Positions 8,906 through 18,571 of a DNA stretch of 64,000 bases are shown piece by piece. The DNA comes from Rothia endophytica (lineage in GTDB: Bacteria; Actinomycetota; Actinomycetes; Actinomycetales; Micrococcaceae). The notes below the pieces were generated by a model, which was given only the letters and a program-made list of their open reading frames with translations, had not been told where the DNA came from and made no database searches. Both the position numbers and the translations under genes were made by a program. Numbering within the stretch: position 1 is the first letter of the stretch; every line of letters starts with the position of its first letter. Location of the stretch: assembly GCF_928381505.1 (NCBI RefSeq), contig NZ_CAKMSJ010000009.1, positions 50,312-114,311 of the forward strand, read 5' to 3'.

Positions 8906-9646
8906 GTGACAACCCTAGCTTTTACACCTTTGGTGGGTGGACGCTCAGCGAAAGCTCCCGTGCTTCTAGTGCATGGTTTCGCGTCCACCCCTTACCATAA
9001 CTGGGTTTCTACCGGGTGGGTGAGAACGCTTGAAGCTACTGGCTACCCCCTACATTTGGTGACGCTCCCCTACCATCGTTTGCAGGCGGTCGAAGAAGAA
9101 AACCTCCGACCAACAACCTTGCTTGACATCTCGTGGGGCGATCACCAGGACGCAGTGGCGGAGCTGTCAGAAAGCCTCAAAACCTATATCGAAGGTTTGG
9201 GGCAACCCGCGCACCTTATCGGCTTTTCGATAGGTGCGCGGGTTCTTTGGGATTTAGCAGCAACTTTCCCTCATCTAGCACTGACGCTAAACCTGGGAGC
9301 TATGCCGGTCAATAGCAGGCTTGATCAGGTGCATTCATCGCTGCTTGGCGAGACAGATATGCCAGAAGGCTTTGATAGCGTCCTCCCTTTTTCTCCCCTG
9401 GCCATAGAAAATCTTGTCTCATTTACCTCAGCACGTTTTCCCGCAGTGGCCCCAGAGATCATTCCTCAGTGCCCGGTCTTCATGTACGAGGGGAGTAAAG
9501 ACGGTCTTGCTCATTCCCGCTCAGCCTTTGATTTGCTTCCCACGCACCAGGCAACCTGGCTTGAAGTAGCCGGACGGGACCACATCAACGTCCTCACCAG
9601 TGGGCAGGTCAGAAAACAAACCGTACGTTTCTTGAACGAGCACTGA
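8906..9646 (+). CDS. Alpha/beta hydrolase, 246 aa
   Basis: Soluble serine hydrolase. VLLVHGFAST gives the oxyanion-hole strand, GFSIGA holds the nucleophile serine (about residue 101), EGSKDGLAH supplies the acidic residue, and GRDHINVL supplies the histidine. This is a complete catalytic triad. The start is a GTG 6 nt after the YihY stop, so coupled expression is likely. Substrate unknown; triacylglycerol or cell-wall ester hydrolases share this pattern. The adjacent membrane protein suggests an envelope-related job, which is inference. Confidence 0.85.
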   Translation: MTTLAFTPLVGGRSAKAPVLLVHGFASTPYHNWVSTGWVRTLEATGYPLHLVTLPYHRLQAVEEENLRPTTLLDISWGDHQDAVAELSESLKTYIEGLGQPAHLIGFSIGARVLWDLAATFPHLALTLNLGAMPVNSRLDQVHSSLLGETDMPEGFDSVLPFSPLAIENLVSFTSARFPAVAPEIIPQCPVFMYEGSKDGLAHSRSAFDLLPTHQATWLEVAGRDHINVLTSGQVRKQTVRFLNEH

Positions 9647-9853
9647 TGACGCGCTGCCGGTCAGACCAAGAATCCGCGGTGATGGTAACAGCGAGCCAGC
9701 CTCATCATATGGGATTCACGCACGCTCTTAGCCAAACTGGGGGTACTAGAAGTAGCGATGCGGTGTGGTCTTAGGTAGCGTTAGAGAATAAAGCCGGGAA
9801 CACCGGTCAACACAGATAAGAACACGTCACCCCAATGCGTCTCAAGGAGCACT

Positions 9854-10948
9854 ATGCAGACCGTTAAGGCCCTGGTGTCACTGGCCAAAAATGAGCCAGC
9901 CACCGTCACCACCATCAATGTGCCTGACCCCATCAAGGGAGAAGCCCTGGTCAAGGTGCTGTCCTGCGGGGTCTGCCAGACCGACCACCACTACGTTGAA
10001 GGTGGCGTTGGCGACAACTACCCCTACCTCCTGGGTCACGAATCAACCGGCATCGTTGAGGCCGTAGGCGAAGGCGTCACCAATGTAGCCCCCGGCGACC
10101 TTGTCATTCTTAACTGGCGTGCCGTATGCGGGGAATGCCGCGCCTGCGCCAAGGGTCAGCCGCAGTTCTGCTTCGCTACCCACAACGCTACCCAGAAGAT
10201 GACTCTTGAAGATGGCACCGAACTTGAGCCTGCTCTGGGTATCGGCTCCTTTGCTGAGAAGACCCTGGTCGCTGCGGGTCAGTGCACCAAGATTAATGCT
10301 GAACTTACAGAGGAGCAGTATGCAGCTGTTGGGCTGCTGGGCTGCGGTGTGACCGCAGGCCTGGGTGCCGTGCTCAACACCGGTGCAGTCGCCCGCGGTG
10401 AGTCCGTTGCTGTGATCGGTTGCGGCGGCGTCGGTACTGCCGCTGTTGCCGGAGCTAAGTTGGGCGGGGCAACCACCATCATCGCTGTTGATATTGACGA
10501 AGCGAAACTGGCTCGCGCCAGGGAGCACGGCGCCACCCACACCGTGAACTCACAGCAGGAGGACGCGGTTGAAGCTATCCGTGAGCTCACCGGTGGCTTC
10601 GGTGCTGACCTTGTCATTGATGCAGTGGGTGTGCCGGCAACCTTCGAACAGGCTTTCTATGCCCGTGATCTCGCCGGCCGTTTAGTGCTGGTCGGTGTCC
10701 CTGCCCCCGGCGCCACCTGGACCATTCCCCTAGATGAGGTCTTTGGACGCGGTGGATCAATCAAGAGTGCTTGGTACGGTGATACCCTTCCCTCCCGTGA
10801 CTTCCCCATGTTCGTTGACCACTACCTCGCCGGCAACCTAGATCTGGACGGCTTCGTCTCTGAACGAATCAGCCTGGAGCAGGTCAATGAAGCCTTCGAG
10901 ACCATGAAGACCGGCCGAGTGCTACGCTCGGTGGTTGAATTCAAGTAG
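9854..10948 (+). CDS. mscR: S-(hydroxymethyl)mycothiol dehydrogenase
   Basis: Zinc-dependent medium-chain alcohol dehydrogenase (364 aa) that oxidises the formaldehyde-mycothiol adduct, and in M. tuberculosis also reduces S-nitrosomycothiol. Catalytic zinc ligands are in CGVCQTDHH and GHES. The structural zinc cluster is [15 protein letters not shown]. The NAD-binding motif is [17 protein letters not shown] lies 4 nt before the ATG. It is followed at 10 nt by an MBL-fold hydrolase, the same pairing as M. tuberculosis Rv2259-Rv2260. That pairing favours MscR over a general alcohol dehydrogenase. It also implies mycothiol as the low-molecular-weight thiol. Confidence 0.9.
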   Translation: MQTVKALVSLAKNEPATVTTINVPDPIKGEALVKVLSCGVCQTDHHYVEGGVGDNYPYLLGHESTGIVEAVGEGVTNVAPGDLVILNWRAVCGECRACAKGQPQFCFATHNATQKMTLEDGTELEPALGIGSFAEKTLVAAGQCTKINAELTEEQYAAVGLLGCGVTAGLGAVLNTGAVARGESVAVIGCGGVGTAAVAGAKLGGATTIIAVDIDEAKLARAREHGATHTVNSQQEDAVEAIRELTGGFGADLVIDAVGVPATFEQAFYARDLAGRLVLVGVPAPGATWTIPLDEVFGRGGSIKSAWYGDTLPSRDFPMFVDHYLAGNLDLDGFVSERISLEQVNEAFETMKTGRVLRSVVEFK

Positions 10949-10958
10949 GAGCACTACT

Positions 10959-11606
10959 GTGACTGAACGTATCGAACGCGTTGTGACCTCGGGTACTTTC
11001 TCGCTGGACGGCGGCACCTGGGACGTTGATAACAACGTGTGGATTCTGGGGAATGACTCCTCAGTGATTATCATTGACCCCGCCCACGACGTTGATAAAA
11101 TCGCGGCTAAGGTCGCGGGCCGAACGGTCGAGAAAATTCTGCTGACCCACGCCCATGATGATCATATTGGCTCAGCCAAAGAGGCATCCGACCGCTTTGG
11201 TGCACCCGTTTACCTTAACCCAGCGGACCGGGAGCTGTGGGCCATGGTGTACCCCTCCTGGGGTTTCGATGAAGAGCTGGAAGACGGTATGACTCTGGTC
11301 CTTGGAGATACCGAGCTCACCGTACTAGCGACCCCGGGGCACTCCCCCGGCTCGGTATGTTTCTACGCTCCCACCCTGAGCTGGGATAACAGTGAGGGCG
11401 TAGTTTTTTCAGGTGATACTCTCTTCAACGGTGGGCCCGGCGCAACCGGTCGCTCCTTCTCGAGTTTCGAGACCATCATTGAGTCGATCCGGCACAAGCT
11501 ACTGACCCTACCGGAATCCACTGCGGTGCTAACAGGCCACGGTGATTCCACCGGCATTGGTCTGGAAGCACCCAATCTGGAGGCATGGATCGCTCGAGGA
11601 CATTAG
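10959..11606 (+). CDS. MBL-fold metallo-hydrolase, mscR partner
   Basis: Metallo-beta-lactamase-fold enzyme of 215 aa. The metal motif is THAHDDHIG, with downstream ligands in TPGHSPGS, FSGDTLF and TGHGDST, as in glyoxalase II-like thioesterases. Because it forms an operon with mscR, it probably hydrolyses the S-formylmycothiol that MscR produces, releasing formate and mycothiol. That role is inferred from context and analogy to Rv2260. The GTG at 10959 is chosen: GGAG sits 7-8 nt upstream, partly in the mscR stop. A longer frame from 10935 would overlap mscR. Confidence 0.87.
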   Translation: MTERIERVVTSGTFSLDGGTWDVDNNVWILGNDSSVIIIDPAHDVDKIAAKVAGRTVEKILLTHAHDDHIGSAKEASDRFGAPVYLNPADRELWAMVYPSWGFDEELEDGMTLVLGDTELTVLATPGHSPGSVCFYAPTLSWDNSEGVVFSGDTLFNGGPGATGRSFSSFETIIESIRHKLLTLPESTAVLTGHGDSTGIGLEAPNLEAWIARGH

Positions 11607-11629
11607 ACTCTGCCTTCCATAACCCAACG

Positions 11630-11667
11630 CTGTGGCCCGGTCATCTTCTTAGGTGACCGGGCCACAG
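11630..11667. terminator. Hairpin between convergent operons
   Basis: Perfect 14-bp stem CTGTGGCCCGGTCA / TGACCGGGCCACAG with a 10-nt loop and no U-tract on either side. It lies between the mscR operon (plus) and the sbcDC-MFS operon (minus), so it probably serves both. Confidence 0.7.
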
Positions 11668-11702
11668 TTGAAGCAGCAGGCGATAACGGAGCACGAGCGG
11701 CT

Positions 11703-13100
11703 TTAGTCTTGCGGCAGGGGCGCTAAACGCTCCTCGTACATTCTGCGCCAGAGGAAGCCGTAGAGGTGCCCCAGTATAAAGAAGAAGACAGCGGCAATGA
11801 GGGGAACCAAAAGAGCGACCTGGTGGTTGTAGGACTCGCTCAGGTCGGCGGCCCACACAAAGCCCACGGCGATTCCGCCCAGGGAACATGCCTGCATGGT
11901 GCTCAGTGCTAAGTCCAGGTTGCTGCGGGCCGCTAAAGAAGTGAGCGCTGAATCCACTACTACCAGGCAAATACCGTAGGACAATCCCACCAGCACCAAG
12001 GCCAGCATCAGCCATTCGAGGGATGAGGGCAAGGAAAGAAGCAGGGTAGCTCCAGTCAGCCCCAAACCGCTGAGTAGCCAGGCTATCCACGTAAAGGCGG
12101 GTAGCCGTTCAAAGATGATGAAAAGAGCGCTGGCTACAGCGAAGAGACCCAGCAGGGCAATCAGGAAGCCGGTCACGCTTATCTGGTCGGTGGATAGAGC
12201 AAAAGCTACGATTGCTGCCTGGGTAGACCCCAGCACCGTGCCCAGACAAATCATGCCAGTTTGCGGAAGCCAGAGCAGGGAGCGGTTGCCACCGCGCAGA
12301 GGCTTGGGTTTACCTTCCACCATGTCTCGACGATCGATGGGCAGACTCCCTGGCCTCCAAAGAATCATGAGCAGCCCCAGAACATCGATAATAAGCACAG
12401 AAAAGAGGGTTGCCTGGGCATTAAAAACAAGGGTAGAAAGACCGGCAATCACGGCGCCCGCTGGTAGGGCAATGACGTCCAGCATGGTTTCAAGGGAGAT
12501 GGAGACGTTAAGTTTACGTCTGTCCTTAGTTTTGAGGTACTCAGCACTCCAGTAGGTGCGCATGACGGTACCCAGCGGGACCGTGGTAATGCCGGTGAGG
12601 GCCGCTGCTAGCAAAAAACGGGAGATACTGCCACTCGTTCCCTCAGCAAAGCTCAAACTTTCCAGCAACAACCAGACCAGCGCCAAAATATTGAGCACGG
12701 TGACGGCGAAGAAGATTTTGTGTTGCCCCCAGCGGTCTGAAAGCTGCCGGTAGACCGGAATCATGAAAGCCGCGCTGATGCCAACAGTTCCGGCGGCGTA
12801 GCCCCCCAGCGTGGCTTCATTATTCTGGGAGGCCAGCATCATCATCACCGCCAGCATTACCATAGATGCCGGCAGTCTCATCAGCAGGGAGAAGATAAAG
12901 AAACGCCAGCCGTGCGTGAGCAGGATATTTTGCATACGTGTTTGGGCGTAGCGGGAGGAGACCCGCATACGGGTGCCCAGTTCGCTCACGGCCTGACGCG
13001 GGGTTCTAGGTTTTTCTGGCAACTTATTGCGGGTACGCAGAGAAGCGAAACCGCTCAGGGGCGAGCTGATGCGCTTATTCTTAATGCGGTACGGGCTCAT
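11703..13100 (-). CDS. Major facilitator superfamily transporter
   Basis: 465-aa membrane protein with about 12 hydrophobic segments beginning near residue 65. A basic, Arg/Lys-rich cytosolic N-terminus of ~60 residues precedes them. The loop-2/3 motif appears as YRQLSDRWGQHK, the usual MFS cytoplasmic signature. The ATG overlaps the sbcC stop (ATGA), so it is translationally coupled as the last gene of sbcD-sbcC-MFS. A link to DNA repair is not obvious; it may simply share the transcript. Substrate unknown. Confidence 0.85.
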   Translation of the reverse strand: MSPYRIKNKRISSPLSGFASLRTRNKLPEKPRTPRQAVSELGTRMRVSSRYAQTRMQNILLTHGWRFFIFSLLMRLPASMVMLAVMMMLASQNNEATLGGYAAGTVGISAAFMIPVYRQLSDRWGQHKIFFAVTVLNILALVWLLLESLSFAEGTSGSISRFLLAAALTGITTVPLGTVMRTYWSAEYLKTKDRRKLNVSISLETMLDVIALPAGAVIAGLSTLVFNAQATLFSVLIIDVLGLLMILWRPGSLPIDRRDMVEGKPKPLRGGNRSLLWLPQTGMICLGTVLGSTQAAIVAFALSTDQISVTGFLIALLGLFAVASALFIIFERLPAFTWIAWLLSGLGLTGATLLLSLPSSLEWLMLALVLVGLSYGICLVVVDSALTSLAARSNLDLALSTMQACSLGGIAVGFVWAADLSESYNHQVALLVPLIAAVFFFILGHLYGFLWRRMYEERLAPLPQD

Positions 13101-16100
13101 AAGGCTCCCGTCTCAGGTTTGAGGGATGATCCGGTGGGTGAGGTAGTCAGTTGCACCTGACGGGTAATCCGGTTTTTCATTTCGGCCACGTGCGAGATAA
13201 GCCCAATGACTCTACCACCTTCGCGGAGACTATCGAGGGTCGTCATGACCTCTTCAAGGGTTTCCTCGTCCAGCGATCCAAACCCCTCGTCCACAAAAAG
13301 TGTATCAATTTCGATCCCACCGTTGGTGCGCTGAACTACATCTGCCAGCCCCAATGCCAGGCAGAGGGAGGCCATAAAGGTTTCACCGCCTGAGAGAGTC
13401 GATGGGTGGCGGGTAGCACCGTGCCAGGCATCGCGCACAGTGAGCCCCAGCCCTGATTTGCTGCCGCGCCCCTCAGCGTCATCGGTGTGCTCAAGGGTGT
13501 ACCGGCCGTGCGTCATCTGTTCAAGATGTTCCGAAGCGGCCTGAGCTACCTCTTCTAGCTGGGCCGCTAGCACATAGGTGGTCAGCGTCATGCGCAGGGC
13601 GTTATCCGAGCTCTTGGCTGCCGTTGCCGTTCCCGCCAGACTGCGAGCGCGGTGGGCTAGCGCCAACAGTTCCTGGTTGTGGCTGAGGCTGGCGGTAAGT
13701 TCTCTGGTGAGGCTTGTGAACTCTTGGTGGGCAGCACTGAGGCGCGCTCCTGTACGGAGGTAGGTATCGCGCGCTTGCTCTCGGTTCTGGCGCAACTGGA
13801 TGATTTCCTGCAGATCCTGAGGCGAGGGGGGTTCTTCACCCCGCTGGACGCGAGCAGCGATGCCGGTCATGGCCTCACTGGTCAGAAGCCCATCAAGGGT
13901 AAATCTTTTTTGCTGGTGGGTTTGGACCAGCGCGGTGAGATCTCTTTCCCGTTCGCTCGGCAGGTGGGCTTCCACAGCTTCAGCACCGCTAGAGAAACCG
14001 CTGTTCTGTACTACCTGGGTTAGTTCTTCTTCAGCCCTGATGTGAGCTTTTTTTAGTCTTTGAGTCTCTTGTTGGATACTGAGAGCAGAAACCAGGCTTT
14101 GTGCTACCTGACTCAAAGCTGTAGCACGCTGCGTGAACCCGGTTGTTTGTCGGTGCGCTTCAAGCTCGGCCTCATCTTTTTCAATCCGTTCGGCCAGACT
14201 GTTCAACAGGGTGCGGTGGTGGGCCACATCTCTCGCACAGGAATTCTCTTCTACCTTTAGTCGCTCGTGATCCGCTTCAGCTGCAGCACGCTCTTGTGCG
14301 AGGTCGCTTCTACGTTGCATATTTCTCTGTTTCTCGGTAAGAGACTCTTGAGCCTGCTGAAGCTGGATGAGAGCAGAACTTAGGTCGCTGGCACCGGCAG
14401 CAATCAGCTCAGCCACGCTAGTCTCGGCTGAGGTAAGTTCCAGGAGGGCCGCTTGAGCCTTTGCCTCAGCTTGGTCTCGGGCAGCTAATGCATCCTTCAC
14501 CTCTTCAGCTGAGATAGCCGGGACTTCCTCTGTGAAAGTAGCTGGGGCAGGGTGTTCTCGTGACCCGCAAACAGCGCAGGGGTGGCCGGGTTCAAGATTG
14601 CTAGCCAGCGTTTGAGCGGCACGGTCAAAGCGTTGCTGTTGAAGGTTTTCAGCTCTAATACCTGCGGCCCGGCGAGCCTCATTGGTGGTCTTGGCCGCAG
14701 CTTCAGCAGCCGCGACCCGGCTTCTGCTCTGCTCTAGCTTTCGGGCAAGAATTACAGCAGTTTCAGCGGCATCACGCTGAACTTGAGCCGCAGTCAGCTG
14801 GGCCCCGGCGTCGTCTAGGGCTGTGAAACGAGCACTGAGTTCCGCGAGTTCGCGTTCCTGCTTTGTTACCGCAGTGTGGGCTGCATCCAGAGCTTTTTGC
14901 AGCCCCTCGGTTTTCGTCTCCGCCTGCTTCCGTTCTTGCACCAGAGAGGTGAGCTGGCGGTCACTGCGAGCAAAATCGTTGAGATTCTCGATCTGGCGGG
15001 TGAGCTCAGCAACCTGCTCCTCGATCTGACCGTAGTCATCAAGATTTTGCACATCGGTAAGGAGCCTATACTCCGGGGCAGCTGCCTCTATCCCAGCAAG
15101 GGCGCTCTCAGTAGCAGTTCCCAGGCGATCGGTCACTGCTTCAAGGCGCCCTTGGGCATCCTTCACGGCCGCAGCGGCACGCGCCTGGGCGGTCGTCATG
15201 GGCAGGACGGCGGCGGCCCGCCCATGCAGCGCAAGGCTGGCTTCAGCTTGGGTTACCTGTTCGCGTTTGCTATCCAGGTCTTCCTCCTGGGCCTGTAGGT
15301 CACGGTACTGTCCCCAGTGCCGTTGTAGCTCCCCCAGTGAAGCTTCTTGCTGGCGCAGCTCAGTGATTTCAGCCGCCGCGGTATCGGTAAGGTCAGTAGC
15401 AGCCCGGTTGAGTTCAGCGACATCCCCACCTAGCTGCTGAGTACGGCTCAGTGCTCCTTCCGGCGCAAGCTCTTGCCAGTCTGGTGATAGGGGCTGTTCG
15501 CCTGTAGACGTGGTTTCAGGCAGATCAGCTCCGGCCTCTCCTAGTAGGAGCTGCCGGGCGGCAGGTATATCGGCAGCCTTTTCTGCCCGTTGGGCGCGCT
15601 CTATCAGCGAGCGCAGCGCCGCTTCAGCTTCTGCTGCTTTCGCTTCGGCACCCCTAGCCTTGTCTTCTAAAATCTGTTGGATGCGCTCAAATTCTCGGGT
15701 GGAGAAGAGCTTTTTGAGCAGTTCCTCGCGGTCTGCTGATTTAGCAACCAAGAACTGCTGGAACTTACCCTGCGGCAGCAGCATCACCTGGTTAAACTGC
15801 TGGGCAGTTAGCCCAATGACCGAGTACATGAAGTCCCCGGCGTCCTTGTGCCGGGTGACGCTGGCGTCCTCTTCCCAGTTGCCCGCTTTTGCGTCAAAAA
15901 CTTCAATGGTGACGCTGGCCTGCTCGCGGGTGAGCCCGCTCCCGCGCTTTTTGGGGCGCAGATACTCAGGGCTTCTGAAGATACGATAGCGTTTACCCGC
16001 CACCGAGCATTCAAGTTTGACCCAGGGTTGCATCTCAGGCTCGGCGAAACGGGATTTAAGGTCGGTTCGGCCCGATGAAGTACTGCCGTAGAGGGCATAG

Positions 16101-16246
16101 CAGATGGCGTCCAGAATGGAGGACTTACCCGAGCCGGTAGGGCCGTTGAGCAGAAAGATACCGGCTTCGTTGAGCTCATCAAAGTCTAGGGTAATGGTGC
16201 CGGGGAAAGGGCCGTAAGCGTTGATGTCTAAGCTGTGGATTCTCAT
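13097..16246 (-). CDS. sbcC: Exonuclease subunit SbcC
   Basis: SMC-like ATPase of the SbcCD (Mre11-Rad50 type) nuclease that opens hairpins and processes DNA ends. 1049 aa. The N-terminal Walker A is GPTGSGKSS (about residues 35-43). Two long coiled-coil arms flank the zinc hook CAVC near the middle, at about residue 560. The C-terminal half-ATPase has the signature TLSGGETF and Walker B DTLFVDEGFGSLDEET. Its ATG overlaps the sbcD stop by 4 nt (ATGA) and its own stop overlaps the MFS start, so all three are coupled. Complete and of normal length. Confidence 0.96.
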   Translation of the reverse strand: MRIHSLDINAYGPFPGTITLDFDELNEAGIFLLNGPTGSGKSSILDAICYALYGSTSSGRTDLKSRFAEPEMQPWVKLECSVAGKRYRIFRSPEYLRPKKRGSGLTREQASVTIEVFDAKAGNWEEDASVTRHKDAGDFMYSVIGLTAQQFNQVMLLPQGKFQQFLVAKSADREELLKKLFSTREFERIQQILEDKARGAEAKAAEAEAALRSLIERAQRAEKAADIPAARQLLLGEAGADLPETTSTGEQPLSPDWQELAPEGALSRTQQLGGDVAELNRAATDLTDTAAAEITELRQQEASLGELQRHWGQYRDLQAQEEDLDSKREQVTQAEASLALHGRAAAVLPMTTAQARAAAAVKDAQGRLEAVTDRLGTATESALAGIEAAAPEYRLLTDVQNLDDYGQIEEQVAELTRQIENLNDFARSDRQLTSLVQERKQAETKTEGLQKALDAAHTAVTKQERELAELSARFTALDDAGAQLTAAQVQRDAAETAVILARKLEQSRSRVAAAEAAAKTTNEARRAAGIRAENLQQQRFDRAAQTLASNLEPGHPCAVCGSREHPAPATFTEEVPAISAEEVKDALAARDQAEAKAQAALLELTSAETSVAELIAAGASDLSSALIQLQQAQESLTEKQRNMQRRSDLAQERAAAEADHERLKVEENSCARDVAHHRTLLNSLAERIEKDEAELEAHRQTTGFTQRATALSQVAQSLVSALSIQQETQRLKKAHIRAEEELTQVVQNSGFSSGAEAVEAHLPSERERDLTALVQTHQQKRFTLDGLLTSEAMTGIAARVQRGEEPPSPQDLQEIIQLRQNREQARDTYLRTGARLSAAHQEFTSLTRELTASLSHNQELLALAHRARSLAGTATAAKSSDNALRMTLTTYVLAAQLEEVAQAASEHLEQMTHGRYTLEHTDDAEGRGSKSGLGLTVRDAWHGATRHPSTLSGGETFMASLCLALGLADVVQRTNGGIEIDTLFVDEGFGSLDEETLEEVMTTLDSLREGGRVIGLISHVAEMKNRITRQVQLTTSPTGSSLKPETGAL

Positions 16247-17385
16247 TCGGAGGCTCCTGCCAGTCGCGCCAATTCGGTAACCTCGGTCAGATAGGCGGTC
16301 TCTTTATCGTCTAGAGGGCGGCCCCGCACATGCTGATAGAAAGACTGACAGACATCAAGGGTGCTCCGTGCCTCGCGGGCGCGGCGGTAGCTATGTTGCT
16401 CGGTGTTCTGGGCGCCCTGCGGTTCAAAGAAAAGTTCAAGCACGTGGTCAAAGTATTCTTTCAGCTGCTCTAGAGCTCGTGCCGGGCGCACCGCATCAGT
16501 GAGGGTAATGCTGACGAAGGCAGAGCGGTAGGCTTCATAGGAACCGCCGGTAATGTCTTCAAAAGTGCCCCGCAATTTTTTGACCGTGAGGCGGGTGTGC
16601 CAAGTGTGTTCCTGCACGCTGAGCCTACCCTGATCGTCGATATCAATGATCCAGGCACCCTTGCGGTGGTTCTGCTCGCTGAAGGAATAGGGCAGGGGGG
16701 AGCCAGAGTAACGCACGGTATCGGTGACCCGCTGGCGCCCGTGCAGGTGCCCCAGTGCGGTGTAGTCTGCCGCCTCAAAAAGGGTGGCCGGCACAGAGAG
16801 AGCCCCTCCCACAGAAATATCTCGTTCGGAATCTGAGGGGTCAGCCCCGCTGGCAAAACAGTGAGCCAGCACCACCGTGGCCAGAGGTTTCACTTCTGCT
16901 GTGTTCTCAGTCACCCGACGCATGGCTTCGGTGAGCACAGAGGTGTGGTTGATGTCGGTGCCCCAGTGAGTGGCGAGTGGGCGTGGCTCGAGGTAGGGAA
17001 TGCCGTAGAAAGCAACCTCTCCCCCGGACGTCGGGAGCAGGACAGGCTGGCCCACCTGAGTTTGGGAGGTCACCAGGTGCACTCCGCTATGAGCTAACAG
17101 ATCTGAAGCAAAACCCAGCCGAACCGCCGAATCGTGGTTGCCGCTGATGGCAATAACCTGTGCCCCTGCGTCCACCAGGGAGCTGAGGGTCTTGCTGAAG
17201 AGGCGAACGGTTTCGATGCGGGGCTGCGCCTGATCGTAGACGTCCCCACTAATCAGTACCACATCTACCGCTTCAGCGCTCACCAGCTGCACCATTTCAT
17301 CGAGCAGGTCAGCCATGGTGTCATGCAAAGAGACGCCGTGAAAGGTGCGGCCCAAGTGCCAGTCAGAGGTGTGCAAAATACGCAT
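16243..17385 (-). CDS. sbcD: Exonuclease subunit SbcD
   Basis: Mn2+-dependent metallophosphoesterase, the nuclease subunit of SbcCD. 380 aa. The metal motifs run in order: TSDWHLGR (residues 6-13), SGDVYDQ, GNHDS, LAHC and GHLHGR. The capping C-terminal domain is present. First gene of the sbcD-sbcC-MFS operon. TAGACT ends 6 nt before the ATG, so the transcript should be leaderless. It is divergent from the ADP-ribosylglycohydrolase at 17435 with only 49 nt between. Confidence 0.96.
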   Translation of the reverse strand: MRILHTSDWHLGRTFHGVSLHDTMADLLDEMVQLVSAEAVDVVLISGDVYDQAQPRIETVRLFSKTLSSLVDAGAQVIAISGNHDSAVRLGFASDLLAHSGVHLVTSQTQVGQPVLLPTSGGEVAFYGIPYLEPRPLATHWGTDINHTSVLTEAMRRVTENTAEVKPLATVVLAHCFASGADPSDSERDISVGGALSVPATLFEAADYTALGHLHGRQRVTDTVRYSGSPLPYSFSEQNHRKGAWIIDIDDQGRLSVQEHTWHTRLTVKKLRGTFEDITGGSYEAYRSAFVSITLTDAVRPARALEQLKEYFDHVLELFFEPQGAQNTEQHSYRRAREARSTLDVCQSFYQHVRGRPLDDKETAYLTEVTELARLAGASE

Positions 17386-17391
17386 AAGACC

Positions 17392-17427
17392 AGTCTAGTG
17401 GGAGCCGCGCCAGCTCTGCTCTACACT
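17392..17427. promoter_or_regulatory. Face-to-face -10 boxes of sbcD and the ADP-ribosylglycohydrolase
   Basis: Minus: TAGACT at 17397-17392, 6 nt before the sbcD ATG. Plus: TACACT at 17422-17427, 7 nt before the ATG at 17435. The -35 regions must overlap in the 24-nt gap, so the two promoters probably interfere or are co-controlled. Confidence 0.65.
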
Positions 17428-17434
17428 GGTGCCT

Positions 17435-18571
17435 ATGACCTCTGCCTTCCCCGCGCCCTCCGCTACCTCGCCCGCCTACCGTGCTGCCCTGCGCGGCGCC
17501 CTCTTCGGAGGTGCGATCGGGGATGCCCTGGGCTACCCCGTTGAAATGCTCAGCCGCACCGAGATGTTAGAGCGGTACGAGGTCAAGAACTCTTTAGAGC
17601 TTCTCGACACACTTGCCGCCCAGCCCCTGCTGATTTCCGATGATACCCAGCTAACCCTCTATACCCTTGATGGGCTGAGCGAAGTATTGGAATGGAATAA
17701 CGACGGTCAGGCAGCCGATGAGCTCGCCTGCATTTGGCTTGCCTACCTGCGCTGGTACCGGACCACCGGTAACCCCTACCCCGCTACCGCTCCTTTCGCT
17801 CTCACCCGCCCTCTGGATGCCCAGCCCAGCATGAGCGTCGCCCGAGGCCCCGGCAAAGCCACCCTAGCGGCACTGGCAGCCGGTGAAATGCAGTTCATCT
17901 CTAAGAACATCAACCCCCATGCTCTGGGTACCGGGGCTCTCATGAGGTCGGCGCCCTTTGGTTTTCTGCCCGTGGCAGATGATGCCACCGTCATCAAGCT
18001 ATCTGCCCACTCAGCGGCTCTCACACACGGCCACCCCGACGCTATTCTGAGCGCCAGCGCCTACGCTCTGCTGGTGCGTTACCTCCTAGGTTCCCACGAA
18101 GCTATCGACCTCCATTTGCCGGCTCGGCAAGCCCTAGAAGCTGTTGTGCAGTGGCTGGGCACGGTGGAGCAAAGTCAGGCTCTACCCGGGGATGCGGCTC
18201 TGACCATAGCGGCCTTACAGACAGCGCTGAGCTCGGTGGACGCCGGTATGCCCCTTGAGCGCGCAGCAGAGAGTTTTGGGGACCTCTGGTTAGCCCCCGG
18301 CTGTTTAGGTTTTGCCGTCTACCTGCTGCTAACTGCAGAACGGGAAATAGCCGATGGTGATAGCGGGCCGGCAGTTGCTACACGGAAAGCCTTGGCGCAG
18401 GCAGTAAGCTGTGACGGTGACTCGGATTCAATTGCCGCTCTGACCGGCGCCCTGCTGGGTGCCCTCTATACCGAGGATGTCTACGAGGCTCAGCTACTTG
18501 CGTCCCTTGACGCTGCCCCAGCTATCGAGCTTGTCCTTGAGAACTGGTTGAAGCAGTTAGGTGTCAGCTAA
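17435..18571 (+). CDS. ADP-ribosylglycohydrolase family protein
   Basis: DraG/ARH-type hydrolase of 378 aa that removes ADP-ribose from proteins or nucleic acid. The N-terminal motif GALFGGAIGDALGYPVE is the family hallmark. ISDDTQLTLYTLDGL provides the first Mg-binding acidic pair, and GDSDSIAALTGALLGA the second. The ATG at 17435 is preferred over the GTG at 17429 because the -10 box TACACT ends 7 nt upstream. No mono-ADP-ribosyltransferase is visible nearby. The target is unknown. The 3' end overlaps the convergent kinase gene by 4 nt. Confidence 0.88.
   Translation: MTSAFPAPSATSPAYRAALRGALFGGAIGDALGYPVEMLSRTEMLERYEVKNSLELLDTLAAQPLLISDDTQLTLYTLDGLSEVLEWNNDGQAADELACIWLAYLRWYRTTGNPYPATAPFALTRPLDAQPSMSVARGPGKATLAALAAGEMQFISKNINPHALGTGALMRSAPFGFLPVADDATVIKLSAHSAALTHGHPDAILSASAYALLVRYLLGSHEAIDLHLPARQALEAVVQWLGTVEQSQALPGDAALTIAALQTALSSVDAGMPLERAAESFGDLWLAPGCLGFAVYLLLTAEREIADGDSGPAVATRKALAQAVSCDGDSDSIAALTGALLGALYTEDVYEAQLLASLDAAPAIELVLENWLKQLGVS

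Noticed and set aside
13151..16078. Many plus-strand open frames opposite sbcC
   Set aside because: Antisense shadows of a high-GC coding gene; low-complexity products and no ribosome sites.
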